A stretch of 64,000 nucleotides of DNA from Nematopogon swammerdamellus (GCA_946902875.1 OX336351.1:744001-808000), one strand, 5' to 3'; shown: positions 1 to 12,434, counted from the first letter of the stretch. Notes: generated by a model from the letters alone, not told the origin. Made by a program: numbers and translations.

Positions 1-3000
1 CAACGTTATTCCGTACTTGCGCTTGTCGTCCGTCAGGTGGATCTTCCTCACGTTCATCTCTTCGAGTACGTACTTTTGTAACGAGCGAATATCCTCAAGA
101 TACTCTGGGTCCTGGTGGATGACGATCATCTCGGGCAGCGGATACTTGATGGGGACCGTCTTGCGGTCGCGCAGAATGCGCCCGAGCTCCACGACCGCCT
201 GCATCCGCTGCACGGCCCTCTCGATGCCGAGGTCCACCGCTTCCGTTCTCGCCTCCGGAAGCATGCTGAAGTGGACACTCTCAAGAGTGACTCCCGGCTG
301 AAGCTGCCTCAGCGTCTTGTACATGAGCTCGGTGAGGAAGGGCGTGAACGGCGCCATCATCCGAACCATGTCCATTAACACGCTGTAGAGAGTGTCGAGG
401 GCGGCGCGGCAGTCGGCAACACCGCTCTCTCCCTTCAGCCGCTTCCTATTCATCCGTACGTACCAGTTGGTGAGGTGGTCGATGAACTTGGTGAGGCGCG
501 GCACGACCGTGTAAAGCCGGTACGCCGTCATCTCCTTCTTCACGAACTGTATGAGCGACTGAGTGAACGAGACGATCCAGCGGTCCATGACGTTGTTGGA
601 GCGCGCGGCGCGCTCGTCGTACGCATAGTTGACGCGGTCCTCCTGCACAATGCGCTCCACGTTCTGTACGAGGAAACGATACGCGTTGTACCATGGAAGG
701 AATACATCCTTTACCACGTCCCGCACGCCCTCCTCCTTGAAGCGAAGGTTCTCCGCGCGGACCACCGGCGAGCTGACCAGGTACAGCCGTAGGGCGTCTG
801 CGCCGTATTTGTTGACTACCTCCATAGGGTCGGGATAGTTCTTCTTCCTCTTGGACATTTTCTGGCCGTCTGACGCGAGGACGAGCCCGCTCGCAATGAG
901 ATTTTTAAACGGTGCCTTATCGAACAGAGCCGTCGAGAGAACTATGAGCGTGTAGAACCATCCTCTAGTCTGGTCGATGCCCTCCGAGATAAAGTCAGCC
1001 GGGAATCGCTCCTCAAACTCCTTTTTGTTTTCGAACGGATAGTGGCACTGAGCGTACGGCATCGATCCTGACTCGAACCAGCAGTCGAACACCTCGTTTA
1101 CCCTCTTCAGAGGCGGCTGTCCGGGCCTGCGGGACGGGATCTCGAGATGGTCGATGCTCTCCCTGTGCAGATCTGTGATCTTGTGTCCGGTGAGTTCACT
1201 CAGCTCCTCGATGCTGCCGATGCAGATCACCTCATGCTTGTCGTCAGACACCCACAGTGGGATCGGCGTCCCCCAGTAGCGGTTCCTACTGACGGCCCAG
1301 TCGCGAGCTTCCTTCAGCCAGTTTCCGAAGCGTTTGTCCTTCACGAAGTCGGGCACCCAGTAGGTGGCGGCGGTCGACTGAAGCAGCCTTTGGCTCATCT
1401 GCTCGACCCTGATGAACCAGGAGGGCACCGCCTTGTATATAAGGGGTGTATCCGACCGCCAGCAGAATGGGTAGCTGTGCTTCACTTGTCCGTTTTGTAC
1501 CAATCTGTCAATTTTCTTCAAGTGTGCGATTATGTTTTTATCTGCATCCTTGACGTATTGGCCTACAAAGTCGGTGACGGGGAGGGTGAACTTGCCACTG
1601 GCGTCGACGGGACAGACCATCTCCTGGTCCCTCGTGATGACGCCAGCTGCCAAGCATACGCGGTAGTCGTCCTCTCCGAAGTACGGTGACTGGTGAACGA
1701 CCCCAGTTCCGGAATCCTCAGTAACATAATTATCGACAAGCACCTGGAACGCTTTCGGGGCTTGCTTGACGAAATAATTGAACAGCGGCGTATACTTTGT
1801 GCCCTTCAGCTCGCTACCTGCGAACGTATTGACGACTGTGAAGTCGTCTACGTTTTTGAATGTGACCGGGAACCTCGACTCTTGGAGGATGTAATGTTTT
1901 CCAGTCGCCTTTTCCTTGATCTTCACATACTTTAAGGTTGCATTAACGCAGAGAGCCAGATTGCTGGGCAGAGTCCACGGGGTAGTGGTCCAGGCGAGGA
2001 GAGAGGTGTCTTCGGAGATGGGGAATGATACCACGACGGCCGGGTCAACCACTTCTTTGTAGTTTTGACCTGATTCGAAGTTGGAGAGAGGGGTGTTGCA
2101 GGCGGTTGAGAAGGGCATCACCTTCACGCCCTGGTAGACCAGTCCCTTGTTGAAGAGCTCCTTGAACACCCACCAGATGGACTCCATGTACCAGGGGTAC
2201 AGAGTCTTGTAATCGTTCTTGAAATCTGGAAAGATGAGAATTAAGGCTGTGAATTATTATCTAATTGCTTGAATTAATAAATATTTAACAATGAGTACAC
2301 GAACAGTGCATTTGCTTACCAATCCACCGGCCCATCCTTGAGATGATGAGCTCCCAGTCGTCAGCGTATCGCATGACGATCTTTCGGCACTCGGCGTTGT
2401 ACTTGTCTATGCCCATCCGCACCACGTCGTCTGGTCCCTTAATGCCCAGCATCTTGTCGATCTCGAACTCCACCGGCAGCCCGTGGCAGTCCCAGCCGAA
2501 CCGGCGCTCCACGTGGTAGCCCTGCCGCCGTTCCAACATCAGCATTCAATAACTCAATTTAGGGGCGAGTATTGGCGCGGTCTTGGCGCTGGACTATCGA
2601 CCTGAAGGTTAAGATATTCCCCGGAAGCCCGTACCTTTGCAGTGCGACACAAGAACGATTTAGAGAATCGTGCAGTTTGTAGAACTCTTCTGTCGACTAC
2701 AAAGGATTGTTCCGCGAGAGTATTCCGTAGTTCCACGAGTGGCGAGTGGAACAGGAGGAGGAGGGATGAGGGAAGCAAGTTCGTCAGAGCAGCAGCCATA
2801 GCAGTACAGATAAAACAGGGTCAATGAACTAACAATACATCTGTACTCTGTGCTTTAGAGATTGTAGGTCCTTTGTGAGTACAGAGCCGCCAATTAGACG
2901 AATGACTCGATATACAATATAGGTAGTCTACATGTATAGGTATGTCATTGCAAATCCATCTCGTAATTATAAATGTAAGAAATACCAGTTGATAAATTAT

Positions 3001-4497
3001 CAATAAGAGAGACCTACATAACTCCATTAATTGCCTAGGGGCCTTAGGTGTCATGTCCGATCCTGCGCCTTGCCGCTCAGCAGTTTACGCTGATTTCTTG
3101 TAGTCCAGTATAGCCAACAATGCAAAGGGAAGTTTCCCATATGGTGTCTTCTCGGATGCGATATTGCCTAGTCGTTTCCTGTGCTCTGGCCCCTCCGACT
3201 CAGCTAATACTGGATACCAGGCCAGTTGGCTACAATTAGAGCCTACCACCTAGTAAGGGGCAAGGGAAGGGGAATTTAGGATAATAAAATAGATATAAAT
3301 GCATGTTGCTACCTGCTGATGTGCGAAGCGAGTGACAACGTCCTTGATAGTCCCCGCGAGGATGTGTCCGTAGTGAGGTAGTCCGGTCGCGAACGGTGGC
3401 CCATCATAAAAAGAATATCTGGAAAAAAAGTATTATTCTTTAAATTTGAACATGAACCCTTTGCCTCGCGGAAAACCCGCGCGGTTCCCGTGTAAGCATT
3501 GTATGGTCGCTTCAGCTGTCAATCTAAGAAAAAATAAATTCATACGTCTGTAATTTTAGCGTCCAGCAACCTTGTGTTTTTTTGTTGGATAGATTCAAGT
3601 TCTACTTTAATTTGTTTATTATTATATTTTTTGTATTTGACGAGAATGTTTATTACCTACACGTTGATATATAATTTGTATGGGTAAATTGTCTTTTTTA
3701 GGTTAGAAAAAATTTCTTTTATGTTTTGCTATTATTTATTCTTTTATAAAATGTCTGTGCTTCGAAACAAGTGAATCCATGCTTGTTTTACATATCTTTG
3801 TAGGTAATTTCACTGGCTTTATGTGCCAATAGAGTTTATTGATCTAACTTTCTTCTAAAGTCCTTCTTTCCTTTCTAAAAGCAGTGTTTTGGGTCCTTTA
3901 TGGTTTTAGTTATGTATTTTTTTCTAGTTGTTCGTAATGGAAACCCGCGCGAAAGAGTAATTGGTGTTGTGCTGCAAGTCCCTACTCTGGTAAATTACAT
4001 CGCAACACTGACCACCACGTTTAGTAAATTATTCGGACAAGACGAATTTCAAGCAGCAAGTATGGCGTGAAGACCCACCTGCTGCATGACTCGGTGGAAA
4101 GACTGCGCCAAGGTGAGAGGTGGCTAGCCTGTGGCCCTTTAGCACGGCAAAGTGTCCTTATCCCTTAGTCGCCTTAAATGCACGGGGCGAGATGCAGAGA
4201 GGCTATTCTTATAAATTACCGGCCCCACACAGTAATACCACAGTATTCTAACATAGGTATCCCTTCCAAACCAGATTGCACAGGTTACAGGTTAGAAAGA
4301 TACATTTTTATTTTGGATATTCCAAAAATGAGCAGAGACGACGACATAACCTCCACACGCAGTACCGACCGGGGTTTGCCACGAGACTGTTTGATGCACT
4401 GCTTGAATGCGTCGATCTCGCGCCAGAATTCGAGTACGCGCTCCTCCTCGCGCGGGAAGTCGATGTTCTCCGGCACCCGTGGCACCGCACGCGACAT
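1..4497 (-). CDS. IleRS: Isoleucyl-tRNA synthetase, cytoplasmic (5' part of gene; continues past left edge)
   Basis: Class I aminoacyl-tRNA synthetase that charges tRNA-Ile in the cytosol. Four exons on the minus strand join in phase: 4497-4370, 3418-3313, 2521-2320 and 2225-1, giving 887 codons (the animal enzyme is about 1,200+ residues, so the C-terminal extension lies outside). The start at 4497 opens [15 protein letters not shown], matching the conserved VPENI(N/D)FP N-terminus, with A at -3. Exon 2 has [16 protein letters not shown] with the HIGH-type motif HYGH (residues 58-61). Exon 3 has [13 protein letters not shown]. Exon 4 includes [12 protein letters not shown] of the CP1 editing domain, [14 protein letters not shown], and [16 protein letters not shown] with KMSKR at residues 601-605 (847-861). 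All introns are GT-AG. No stop interrupts exon 4, so the gene looks intact. Intron 2 carries LINE and SINE fragments. Exon calls are by eye. Confidence 0.95.
2560..2830 (-). pseudogene. LINE RT C-terminal fragment in IleRS intron 2
   Basis: The minus strand reads [20 protein letters not shown] followed by KSFLCRT. This is nearly the same peptide as in the LINE fragment at 18.4-18.6 kb ([20 protein letters not shown]) and is related to 57.5-57.7 kb. It is the extreme C-terminal region of a Jockey/CR1-type reverse transcriptase, dead and truncated at both ends, sitting 30-300 bases upstream of exon 3. Confidence 0.75.
3055..3268 (+). mobile_element. Rearranged SINE fragment (family B)
   Basis: Plus-strand sequence matches the 3' half of SINE family B (GTCCAGTATAGCCAACAAT, then CCCCTCCGACTCAGC and TACTGGAT). 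It is followed by a piece of the same family's body in the opposite orientation (TTGGCTACAATTAGAGCCTACCACC). It is therefore a rearranged or two-copy remnant in IleRS intron 2. Confidence 0.65.
3945..4240 (-). mobile_element. SINE-like repeat (family C) in IleRS intron 1
   Basis: Contains the recurring GTTGTGCTGCAAGT module, CCACCTGCTGCATGACTC, CCTTAGTCGCCTTAAATGC and ACCGGCCCCACACAG. The same modules in the same order, on the other strand, appear at 29510-29800 and partly at 63000-63160. There is no coding capacity. The internal order suggests a short retroposon whose 5' end is the GGCCGGTA...GCCCC piece. Confidence 0.55.
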
Positions 4498-5079
4498 GAT
4501 GAAATCTCACTCAACGTTGACTAAAATAAAACAAAATACTTTTGGCAGGTAGGTTAGGTACACGCACGCACGCCTGCCATTCGCGATTCGCCTTTCTTTC
4601 TGGTGAAGGAAAGGTGACGTTTCGTGGTGACAAACAGCTGATTACAGCTTTGTTGTTGTTGTTGTTATTGTTTTCGGCAGGCAGGCAAAGATCATTTGAC
4701 CATACAGCTAATTCATATAATATTATATAGAACAGCAAAGGATTTTTTTTTATTTACCTATTCGTCCCTTTTCGGGACAGGCAAAACTAATTAAAATATA
4801 CAGCCTTTTTGTTGGACTTCTAATGTCTGTTATTTTCTTCTCGTATTGCGATAATCTCAAAAATATATACTTTTTATTTGCGACGACGCGGCAAACAAAA
4901 TTGTTCAGCCGCCGCATTTTTGTGCAAATGATAAAAAGAAAAACAAACAAAAAAAAAACCACTTGGAGATGCGGATACGGATATGGAGGGAGATGGCTCC
5001 CACGGGGAGGCGTCATAAAACGCGCACTGGAATTTGGGATTATTTTTACTAAAATTACCGTATTCAGTATTCAGTATTT
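4498..5079. other. Gene-free stretch upstream of IleRS
   Basis: Presumed promoter and 5' region of IleRS. It holds a short (GTT)n run near 4651-4675, a CAGCTG palindrome near 4635, and a fragment of a dispersed repeat with a TTTTCGGGACAGGCAAA core near 4765 (a relative lies near 27475). No CpG-rich core or TATA box can be pointed to with confidence. The plus-strand open frame entering here from 4823 is not LINE-like until about 5080. Confidence 0.4.
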
Positions 5080-7165
5080 CGTGGTGACTGATTTGGCAAA
5101 AGAGAGAATTGGGTGCAGAGTAATTTCGAACAACCTATCTGACCATTTGTGCCAGGAGGTAGAAGTAAAGAGCCTATCGAACTTACCACCCGTCGCGTAC
5201 ACATGCAGGCAGCGCGTCTTTTCGGATCGTAACGTCTGCTCGTTTGTGTCGAGGCTGAGCAGTGCCGACTGGTCCGAGGTACTCGTGCACGAAAATGCAA
5301 ATATAGCTTTTTATTTATTTTTTACTCAATTCACATACATTTTTAATTCAAGTTTCCCAATTACACCAAAGAAATATAGTACAAATAAAAGAAAAGAATT
5401 AGCACCATGGCTTTCAGAAGATAGTAAAAACCTAAAGAATAAAATTGAAATTTTTTATATGCTAAGACGCACAACTGAAAGCCGGGAATACACAAATACA
5501 CTAAATAAAGTAAAAGTTAAATATGACGTACAAATTAAAACTGAAAAGGCTAATTACTATAAAGCAATAATAGAAAACAGTGATAACAAGCAGAAGACAA
5601 TGTGGAACATTGTGAAACGAGAAACTTCAAAGGGCACTTACAGTGGAATCGTAAAAAATATTAAACTAGTTACTAGTGAAGGCCAGGTAACCTCAGAACC
5701 ACAGAGAGTAGCAGAAGAATTTGGTAACCATTACTCGAGCATTGCAGAAAAACTTCTCCTTACCATGCCGCAATGTACGGAAACATCTTATAAACTACTC
5801 AGGGAAAACATTAAGCCAATTTCAAATACGTTTTTCCTCAGGCCTTGCGACACTGAAGAAATCATGAAGCTTATAGGATCACTAAAAAACAAAAATTCAC
5901 AAGATATTAACGGAATGCCTGTATCCCTTCTTAAAAAATGTTATGGACCCATATTAAATATAATAACGTTTCTTATTAATTTATCTTTTCAAACAGGAAC
6001 ATTCCCCTCAGCTCTCTCAAACGCTAAGATTTTGCCACTGTTCAAAAAAGGAGCGGAATCCGTAGTGGAAAACTATAGGCCGGTATCAATACTACCTGTA
6101 TTTTCCAAAATTTTCGAAAAAGCTATCTACGGCAGGCTCATGAACTTTATAAAACTGAATGGAATACTTACCGACTCGCAGCATGGATTCCGTCCCGGCA
6201 GATCTATATCGACAGCCACCTACCAACTCACCACAGCCATACTGGAGAGTCTTGACGAACAATAACGAGTCGCGGGTGTGTTCGTGGACCTGTCTAAGGC
6301 GTTTGATCTCGTAGACCACGGTTTGTTGCTCAACAAATTAGAATTCTACGGAATACGTGGGATTGCTTTGGACTGGTTTCGAACATACCTACACGATAGA
6401 AAAGCGCAAGTGTCAGTAAAAAGCATGCATGACCTCGAACTGTCGGATTCAATCTCAGCACCCTTTAAAATAACATACGGCGTTCCACAGGGTTCCATAT
6501 TGTCGACACTATTATTCTTACTTTTCATTAATGATTTACCGGATGCAATAAAATGCGCATTACTAATATTGTACGCAGACGATGCCAATGCAATTGTTAA
6601 AGCAAAAGATCAAACAGAATTGCTAAACAAGTTAGAATACTGCTTAATAGCTTTATTCGACTGGTTCACAGCAAACAAGCTACTGATGAATAAATCAAAA
6701 ACAGGATGTGTGCATTTCACGATAATCAATAGAGGGGATTTAGGAAATAATATGTGTGTTAGACATTTCGGAAATGCCATCGAGTTCCAAAAGTCCCATA
6801 AATTCCTAGGTCTTACGCTCGACAACAACCTCAGGTACTCGGACCACATCGACAGTGTTTGTGCCAAATTGAGTAAAGCATGCTACTGTCTCAGAATTCT
6901 GGCCCAATCATGTGACATAAAAACAATGGTAAACGCACATTACGGATATTTCTACTCCACAATGATATTCGGGTTAGAATTTTGGGGAGTAGCAGGCGAC
7001 GCCCACAACATATTCGTACTGCAAAAACGCGCAGTAGGAATAATAAACAAATCGGCGTGGAACGACCACTGCGCACCAATATTTAAAAAGCTAAAGATGC
7101 TGACGATGTACGATGCTTACGTGAAGAAAGTCGTGCTGTTTGCGAGGTGTAACGGCTCAGAATAC
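5080..7165 (+). pseudogene. LINE-1 (this window): 5'-truncated non-LTR retrotransposon ORF2, one internal stop
   Basis: Reverse transcriptase of a Jockey/CR1-type LINE. The frame starts in the region between endonuclease and RT and reads NYRPVSILPVFSKIFEKA, QHGFRPGRSIS, motif A VFVDLSKAFDLVDHGLL (from about 6278), motif B YGVPQGSILSTLLF (about 6476) and the catalytic LYADDANAI (about 6569). A C-terminal region with SHKFLGLTLDNNLRYSDHI follows. The only break is a TAA at 6263-6265, in frame, just before motif A. All catalytic aspartates are otherwise present, so this is a fairly young copy. Endonuclease and any ORF1 are missing at the 5' end. It stops abruptly where LINE-2 begins. Confidence 0.85.
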
Positions 7166-7399
7166 AACGCACGCACACACACATACACTACCACTACACA
7201 CTTCAGTATCACGTGGTACGGCGTGCCGGTCGGTCGCTTCACAGCGTATGCTCTGACGGTTGCGCGCCAGGAGTACAGTAAGCCAACAAACTTCCACTCC
7301 ATCAACCACAATCCACAACGCACCTCAGGAGCAATACCGGAAGGCCGTCAAGGTATCATTTCTATCTATTCATCACCACCCGCCACGCCATCGTTGCAA

Positions 7400-8296
7400 A
7401 TGGATGTTCTGACCTGCACCCGAGGAGATGGAGCACTCCACACCGAAGACGCAATAACCTGCGTCTCCTGCGGTAACCACTTCCACTTCGGCTGCGCCGG
7501 ATTAGTCGAATCCCACTTTAGGAAGATGCGCCACAGATCAAAGGCAATTTTCAAAGGTCCCTGCTGCGCAACTGAAAAGAAGAACGACGGCGACCTCTCT
7601 CCGTCGGCTGAAGCTCAGGCTGTGAAACTCGGAACTGCTACTACAAAGATGTTGACGAAATCCCGAACCCCCGCCACCTCTACAGAGTCCATACCAGGCG
7701 CGCTGCTGAAAGAAGACACGGCAGCCTACACTGAAGTACTCGCTAAAATGCAGAGAGACATATCCAAGATATTGGCAAACCAGATGGAAATGCAGAAGGT
7801 GCAGAACAATTTTAATGATACTTTGGACTTTCTGAGCGAAAAGTTTCATGACATTGAAGGGGAAATATCTGATCAGAAAACCAGAATAATAAAATTGGAG
7901 AAAGAGACACTAGGAGATGAAATCAGGCTGCAATTATCCAAGATCCAAATTGAGAACGAAGATCTCAGGCAAGATTTAATCTCCACTTCTATTGAAATTA
8001 AAGGTGTGCCATTAATGGCTAATTAAAACGTCCCAGAGATTGTAGCACAAGTGGCAAAGGTAATCGGATGCACTGTACAACCAAACGAAATCTCGGCAGC
8101 CCACCGCGAGCTCGGAAAAAAGATGAACAGAGAGATCTTGGTTAAGTTCACAACAGACGAAATCCGCGAAAAATTTCTCACGTGCGCAAAAAATAGACGG
8201 CACCTGAAAACCAACGAAATCACCTCAGTACCAAGTCCAGTTACACAAGTGTATATAAATCAACTTCTCACACCGCGACGCAAGCGACGCAACTGA
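7400..8296 (+). pseudogene. LINE-2 ORF1 (PHD-like finger plus coiled coil), one internal stop
   Basis: ORF1-type nucleic-acid-binding protein of a second LINE. The plausible start MDVLTCTRGD at 7400 opens a Cys/His zinc-finger region (CVSCGNHFHFGCAGL, later GPCC) like the PHD fingers of CR1-type ORF1s. A Lys/Thr-rich linker follows, then a coiled coil (DFLSEKFHDIEGEISDQKTR to about 7970), then the conserved IEIKGVP and AAHRELGKKMNREILVKFTT block. An in-frame TAA at 8024-8026 separates the coiled coil from that block. It is read in the same frame as LINE-1 upstream, which fuses the two elements in one open frame by chance; the element's 5' UTR probably starts near 7180. Confidence 0.75.
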
Positions 8297-10310
8297 CAGA
8301 CGAGCTGAAACTTACCTATGTTTTGCTGCTAAACATGGTCTTATACCTTCTATCACCAAACCCACAAGGTTAAACGCTTGTCTTGATCACATTATGATTC
8401 GAAGTGAGGACACAATTACATCGATCATTTGCCAAACCGCCTTAACTGACCACTTCCCTATAATGTCGTCACTGGGAGTCGACAACAAGCAGATCATTCG
8501 TCCACGTACAGTTAAAAAAATCGATTATGAGGCTGTAGAAATTGAGCTAGAGAACCAAAACTGGAATGAGGTACTTCGATTCGACAATGTAGAAACTGCT
8601 ACAGACAATTTTATTGAATCACTACAATTATTACAGGAGAAATACACGACAACGAAAACCTTACCTCGCTCTAAGAAAAACATCAAAAGCTGGATCACAC
8701 CTGGTTTGATAAAATGTTTAGAAAAACGCGATAGGTTACACATGCAGGCTAAAGCCCACAAAAATGATTTAGGTAGACAACTTTACTATAAAAAATATAG
8801 AAATATTTGCGATCGTGCTACGAAAGCTGCCAGAAACCTTTATATGAAAACAGATCTGCAAAAACACGCCAACGATCCTAAACGAACTTGGCAAATAATA
8901 GCAGAGGCAGCCTCACTTTCAGTTAAAGCTTCTGATATACCAACCGACCTACTTGGGAGTAACCACAAAGATTCTGTCAATTTAGTCAACAGGTTCTTCT
9001 GCTCAGTTGGTAATAGATTAGCCACAAACACAATAAAAACACTAAATTCATCTGAATTAGAACTGGCAGAAAACGTTGAAACTATATCAAAAAAATATAA
9101 TTCTTTCTTTTTGTCTCCTACAGACCAAACTGAAGTAGATAAGATAATTAGAGAACTACGTGGAGGCAGTGCCGCCGGATGGGACGCCATTACTTCGCAA
9201 CTTATAAAAAAATGCAAAAATCTTATTCTAGAACCGCTTGTTCACATAATCAATTTGAGCCTCTCATCCGGTATCTTTCCGTCGGCATTTAAAAAGGCCG
9301 TAGTGTGTCCCATACATAAAAGTGGAGATAAGAAGCTTGCCTCCAACTACAGGCCGATTTCCTTGCTACCCGTACTGGCAAAAGTACTCGAGAAAATTGT
9401 GAAAAAAAGATTGAGCCAGTATCTCGAGTCAAATAATCTTATTGCGCCTAACCAGTACGGATTTAGAAAGAGTAAATCGACTGAAGATGCGGTTCGCGAC
9501 CTCGCAGATAATATTACCATAAACTTGGATAAACGTGAACGGTGTATCGGAGTCTTCTTGGACCTGGCCAAAGCCTTCGACACAGTGTCACTTCCTATGT
9601 TACTTAAAAAAATGGAAAGGCATTTTGGCATTAGAGGGTTGCCCCTAAAATGGTTCACATCGTACCTAACAAATAGATGTCAGCGAGTACGGATAGGAGA
9701 CGTGCAGAGTGACGAGAGCAGTGTTGTATTTGGGGTACCCCAAGGAAGCGTTCTAGGTCCGCTACTCTTTATAATGTATATTAATGATTTATGCACGCAG
9801 CAGTTCCTAGGATGCCGAATAGTAACCTTTGCAGATGATACTGCTCTTGTTTTCACGCCCCCTCTTGGAAAGCAGTTCATGAGCTAGCTGAAACAGGCAA
9901 AACTAAAGTAAAAAAGTGGCTAGATCATAACTTGCTAACACTAAATGTCGACAAAACAAAATATATTTACTTCTGTGTCAAAAGCTCGACACTGCCTAAA
10001 GATGCTCCCTGTCTACAAATTCATACATGTCCGAACTCCACATAACAGGGGAACATGCCTTGCAACTGCGAAAAGCTTGAAGAAGTAAAATTGATTAAGT
10101 ATCTAGGTGTTACCCTTGATTACAGGATGTGTTGGGATATGCATATTAAGTCACTGGCAGCAAAAACACGTAAGCTTATCTATATATTAAAAAATCTAAG
10201 AAACATTGTAGAAAGAGAACTTTTAAGAACCATATATCTAGCTTTGTGTCAATCCAGACTCGTATATTGTATTACATGCTGGGGAGGTGCTGCTAAATCG
10301 CACTCCCTTT
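8297..10310 (+). pseudogene. LINE-2 ORF2 with endonuclease deleted and RT frameshifted
   Basis: Directly after ORF1 the sequence enters the very end of the endonuclease domain (HGLIPSITKPTRLNACLDHI, then LTDHFPI), so nearly all of the AP-endonuclease is missing. The open frame 8394-9887 continues through RT: NYRPISLLPVLAKVLEKI, QYGFRKSKSTED, motif A VFLDLAKAFDTVSLPML, motif B FGVPQGSVLGPLLF and TFADDTALV in the YADD position. Near 9860 the frame shifts; the continuation reads HELAETGKTKVKKWLDHNLL in another frame, and a stop precedes IKYLGVTLDYRMCWDMHIK (about 10090). Similarity ends near 10310 without a poly-A tail. Non-functional. Confidence 0.85.
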
Positions 10311-11046
10311 TTGGAGGCAGATTTATTTATGTCCTCAGGAACATGACAAGGCTATACGGTCACAAGATCGTCGCCTTTCCAAGAGAAAAAAAAAAAGTCA
10401 ATAAGTGTCAGGTGCAAAGAATATATATACACGTAAAGTAAAACTCTGTGGCGTTTTCATTCCATCCATTCATTCGTTCTTTGATTGAAATCCTTTTTTT
10501 TCAATTGTATTAGTCGTCTGGTTCCAGTATGCCACCGCTGACGGTTATGACGTAACAGCTATCGGTACCGTCGACAAAAAAGTCGGATAGACGAATACTC
10601 CCGCCACCAGGTGTTAAACTGAACTGTCGTTACTTCGTATTTCAGGCATAGAATTAATATGTACTACCATGTAATAATAATTCTACGTAATTAAGTGACA
10701 TGACTAGTGAAGCTAGCGCACACGTCATAGTCATATTACTATTCCTTTTTTTACTCGTATTGGCATTTGAACACAACAAATGTTAGTAATAAAACAAATA
10801 ACACAAAAAAAAACAAAATTCGTACATGCGCGAGGGGTAGGTAGCTCAATTACACATATAATACGGGCGTGGCTACGCGGTATTATATTCTTTGGCTACG
10901 CGACAGCGATACTAACGCTACTGAGCTAGGCGTCAGCGGGTGTGGCGTGAGGCGCGATGTGCGGAAGCGCGGGCTGAGGTAGCAGCAAACCAGCAATAGA
11001 CAAGTAATATTGTAACCTCGCACATGCTAGGAAGTCGAAATAAATC
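10311..11046. other. Intergenic, 5' flank of COMMD10
   Basis: No coding similarity is visible. It contains short A-runs and a (CATTC)-like patch near 10455. A moderately G+C-richer stretch at about 10850-11000, with repeated GGCTACGCG, is the likeliest promoter area for COMMD10. Confidence 0.4.
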
Positions 11047-11797
11047 ATGTCTTGCCGCTGGTTACGTGTTGCTCCAAGGTAATAATTTCTTTTAATGAGA
11101 GGCGCCGTACGTATACTCTCATCCGAGTATTATAGTCGCAGAGGATAATCCTGAAACGTACGAAGCTCTGTAATCCAAACTTTCTTCTCGGCATTTAATT
11201 AATACAATTCACAGTATTTGCGTTCTTTTTTATTCCAGCTTAACAAATGGAATTCAAGTAACGAATACCATCGACACGGGCAAGTTCCAGCATTTTCTGA
11301 ATAGAATCGCCACAAACCTCAATGAACCCAGCACGGACATATTCACTTCGCAAGAGCTCACCAAACTGCAGAAGATATTCAAGCTAAACGAGTTGAGTGT
11401 AATGCTAGCGATTAAAACTGCCCAGTATCTTTTGAAACGAATGATGAAATTTGTCTTCAAGCCGGTTCATCTACGGAGCGATCTGATAAGTCTCGGTTTA
11501 GCCGAGGAAAAGGCAGATTTACTTATTAAAGTTTGGTCTGCGGAAACGAGAAACGCTTTAAGTGGTTTCACAACAGATTCTATGAGCAGTGAGAGCGATT
11601 CACTCAAGATAAAGTGGCAACTTAGTGCAGAGCTCAGCTCGGACATTGCCAAGACAAGTAAAGTGCCTAAAGCGTGCGTCACCTTCAGCGGGAAGGATCC
11701 CAAGTCGGAGACCAAGGTGGAAATGTCGCACAGAGAGCTGTACGGGCTGTTCCTACAGCTAGAGGGCGTCCAGACCGAGCTGGACAACCTCATGTGA
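11047..11797 (+). CDS. COMMD10: COMM domain-containing protein 10
   Basis: COMMD proteins form the Commander complex, which works with the CCC/Retriever machinery in endosomal recycling. Two exons: 11047-11078 (MSCRWLRVAP) and 11239-11797, separated by a 160-base GT-AG intron, phase 2, giving 196 residues (human COMMD10 is 202). Exon 2 begins LTNGIQVTNTIDTGKFQHFL, matching the INAIDTGRFPRLL signature of COMMD10. The C-terminal COMM domain runs from about KIKWQLSAELSSDIAKT to EMSHRELYGLFLQLEGVQTE, against FSHKELFDFYNKLE in the human protein. A stop lies just upstream of the chosen ATG and A is at -3. The short first exon is inferred from phase and spacing and is the least certain part. Confidence 0.9.
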
Positions 11798-12105
11798 TAC
11801 GGACACTCCGGAGTCTTTGTAGTGTCGGTGACTAGGTGCTAAATGGCATTTAAGGGCGGTAATCAAAGACCAAGACCACAGACGCACTTTGGTTGCAGGT
11901 TGCTTGGTGAGATGAGAATATTAGTTATGTGTAAAGTCTGTACTACGCGGTCAGTGGTCTTGGTTTTGGCTTACATGGTGCGCGATGGACCGCCCTAAGA
12001 ATAGAAAATTATATTTACAAAAAAAAAAAAATATACATTCCTCTCTATTTTGTTACTATCTCTTTTTTTGTTTAATCTAAGAATCCATTGTTTGTAAATC
12101 ATATC

Positions 12106-12111
12106 AATAAA
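12106..12111 (+). terminator. Poly(A) signal of COMMD10
   Basis: A canonical AATAAA (in CAATAAATAAGG) lies about 310 bases after the COMMD10 stop and is the first clear signal on the plus strand. Confidence 0.5.
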
Positions 12112-12239
12112 TAAGGGAACCTGGTGAAATATGTTTTCTTCTAAAGAAATTATATAATAATAATAATTATTAAATCAATGAAATAATGACTTAATAAATA
12201 AATTATTATTATTAAATATCCAGCCAGCACAGTTCTCTG

Positions 12240-12402
12240 TAGTGTATGGTTTTGATTTGCTACAGGGAGTAGAGTTTAGTTTGCTAACAGGGAGTAGAGT
12301 TTGGTTTACTACAGGGAGTAGAGTTTGGTTTGCTACAGGGAGTAGAGTTTGGTTTGCCACAGGAAGTAGTTGGATTTGCTATAGAGAGTAGAGTTTTGTT
12401 TA
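12240..12402. repeat. Minisatellite, about 25-bp unit
   Basis: Six imperfect tandem copies of a unit like GCTACAGGGAGTAGAGTTTG lie between the converging 3' ends of COMMD10 and UTP15. The outermost copies are degenerate (TATAGAGAGTAGAG). Confidence 0.8.
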
Positions 12403-12434
12403 AAAAGCAAAACAAGGAAACATTTATACAAATG

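Noticed and set aside
4823..5079. N-terminal 85 residues of the open frame leading into LINE-1
   Set aside because: No LINE-like or other similarity before about 5080; it is host flanking sequence that happens to be open.
6263..8026. Programmed stop-codon read-through (TAA at 6263 and 8024)
   Set aside because: Neither stop has a known read-through context, the first sits inside RT and the second inside ORF1, and the elements are otherwise truncated. Ordinary nonsense mutations are simpler.
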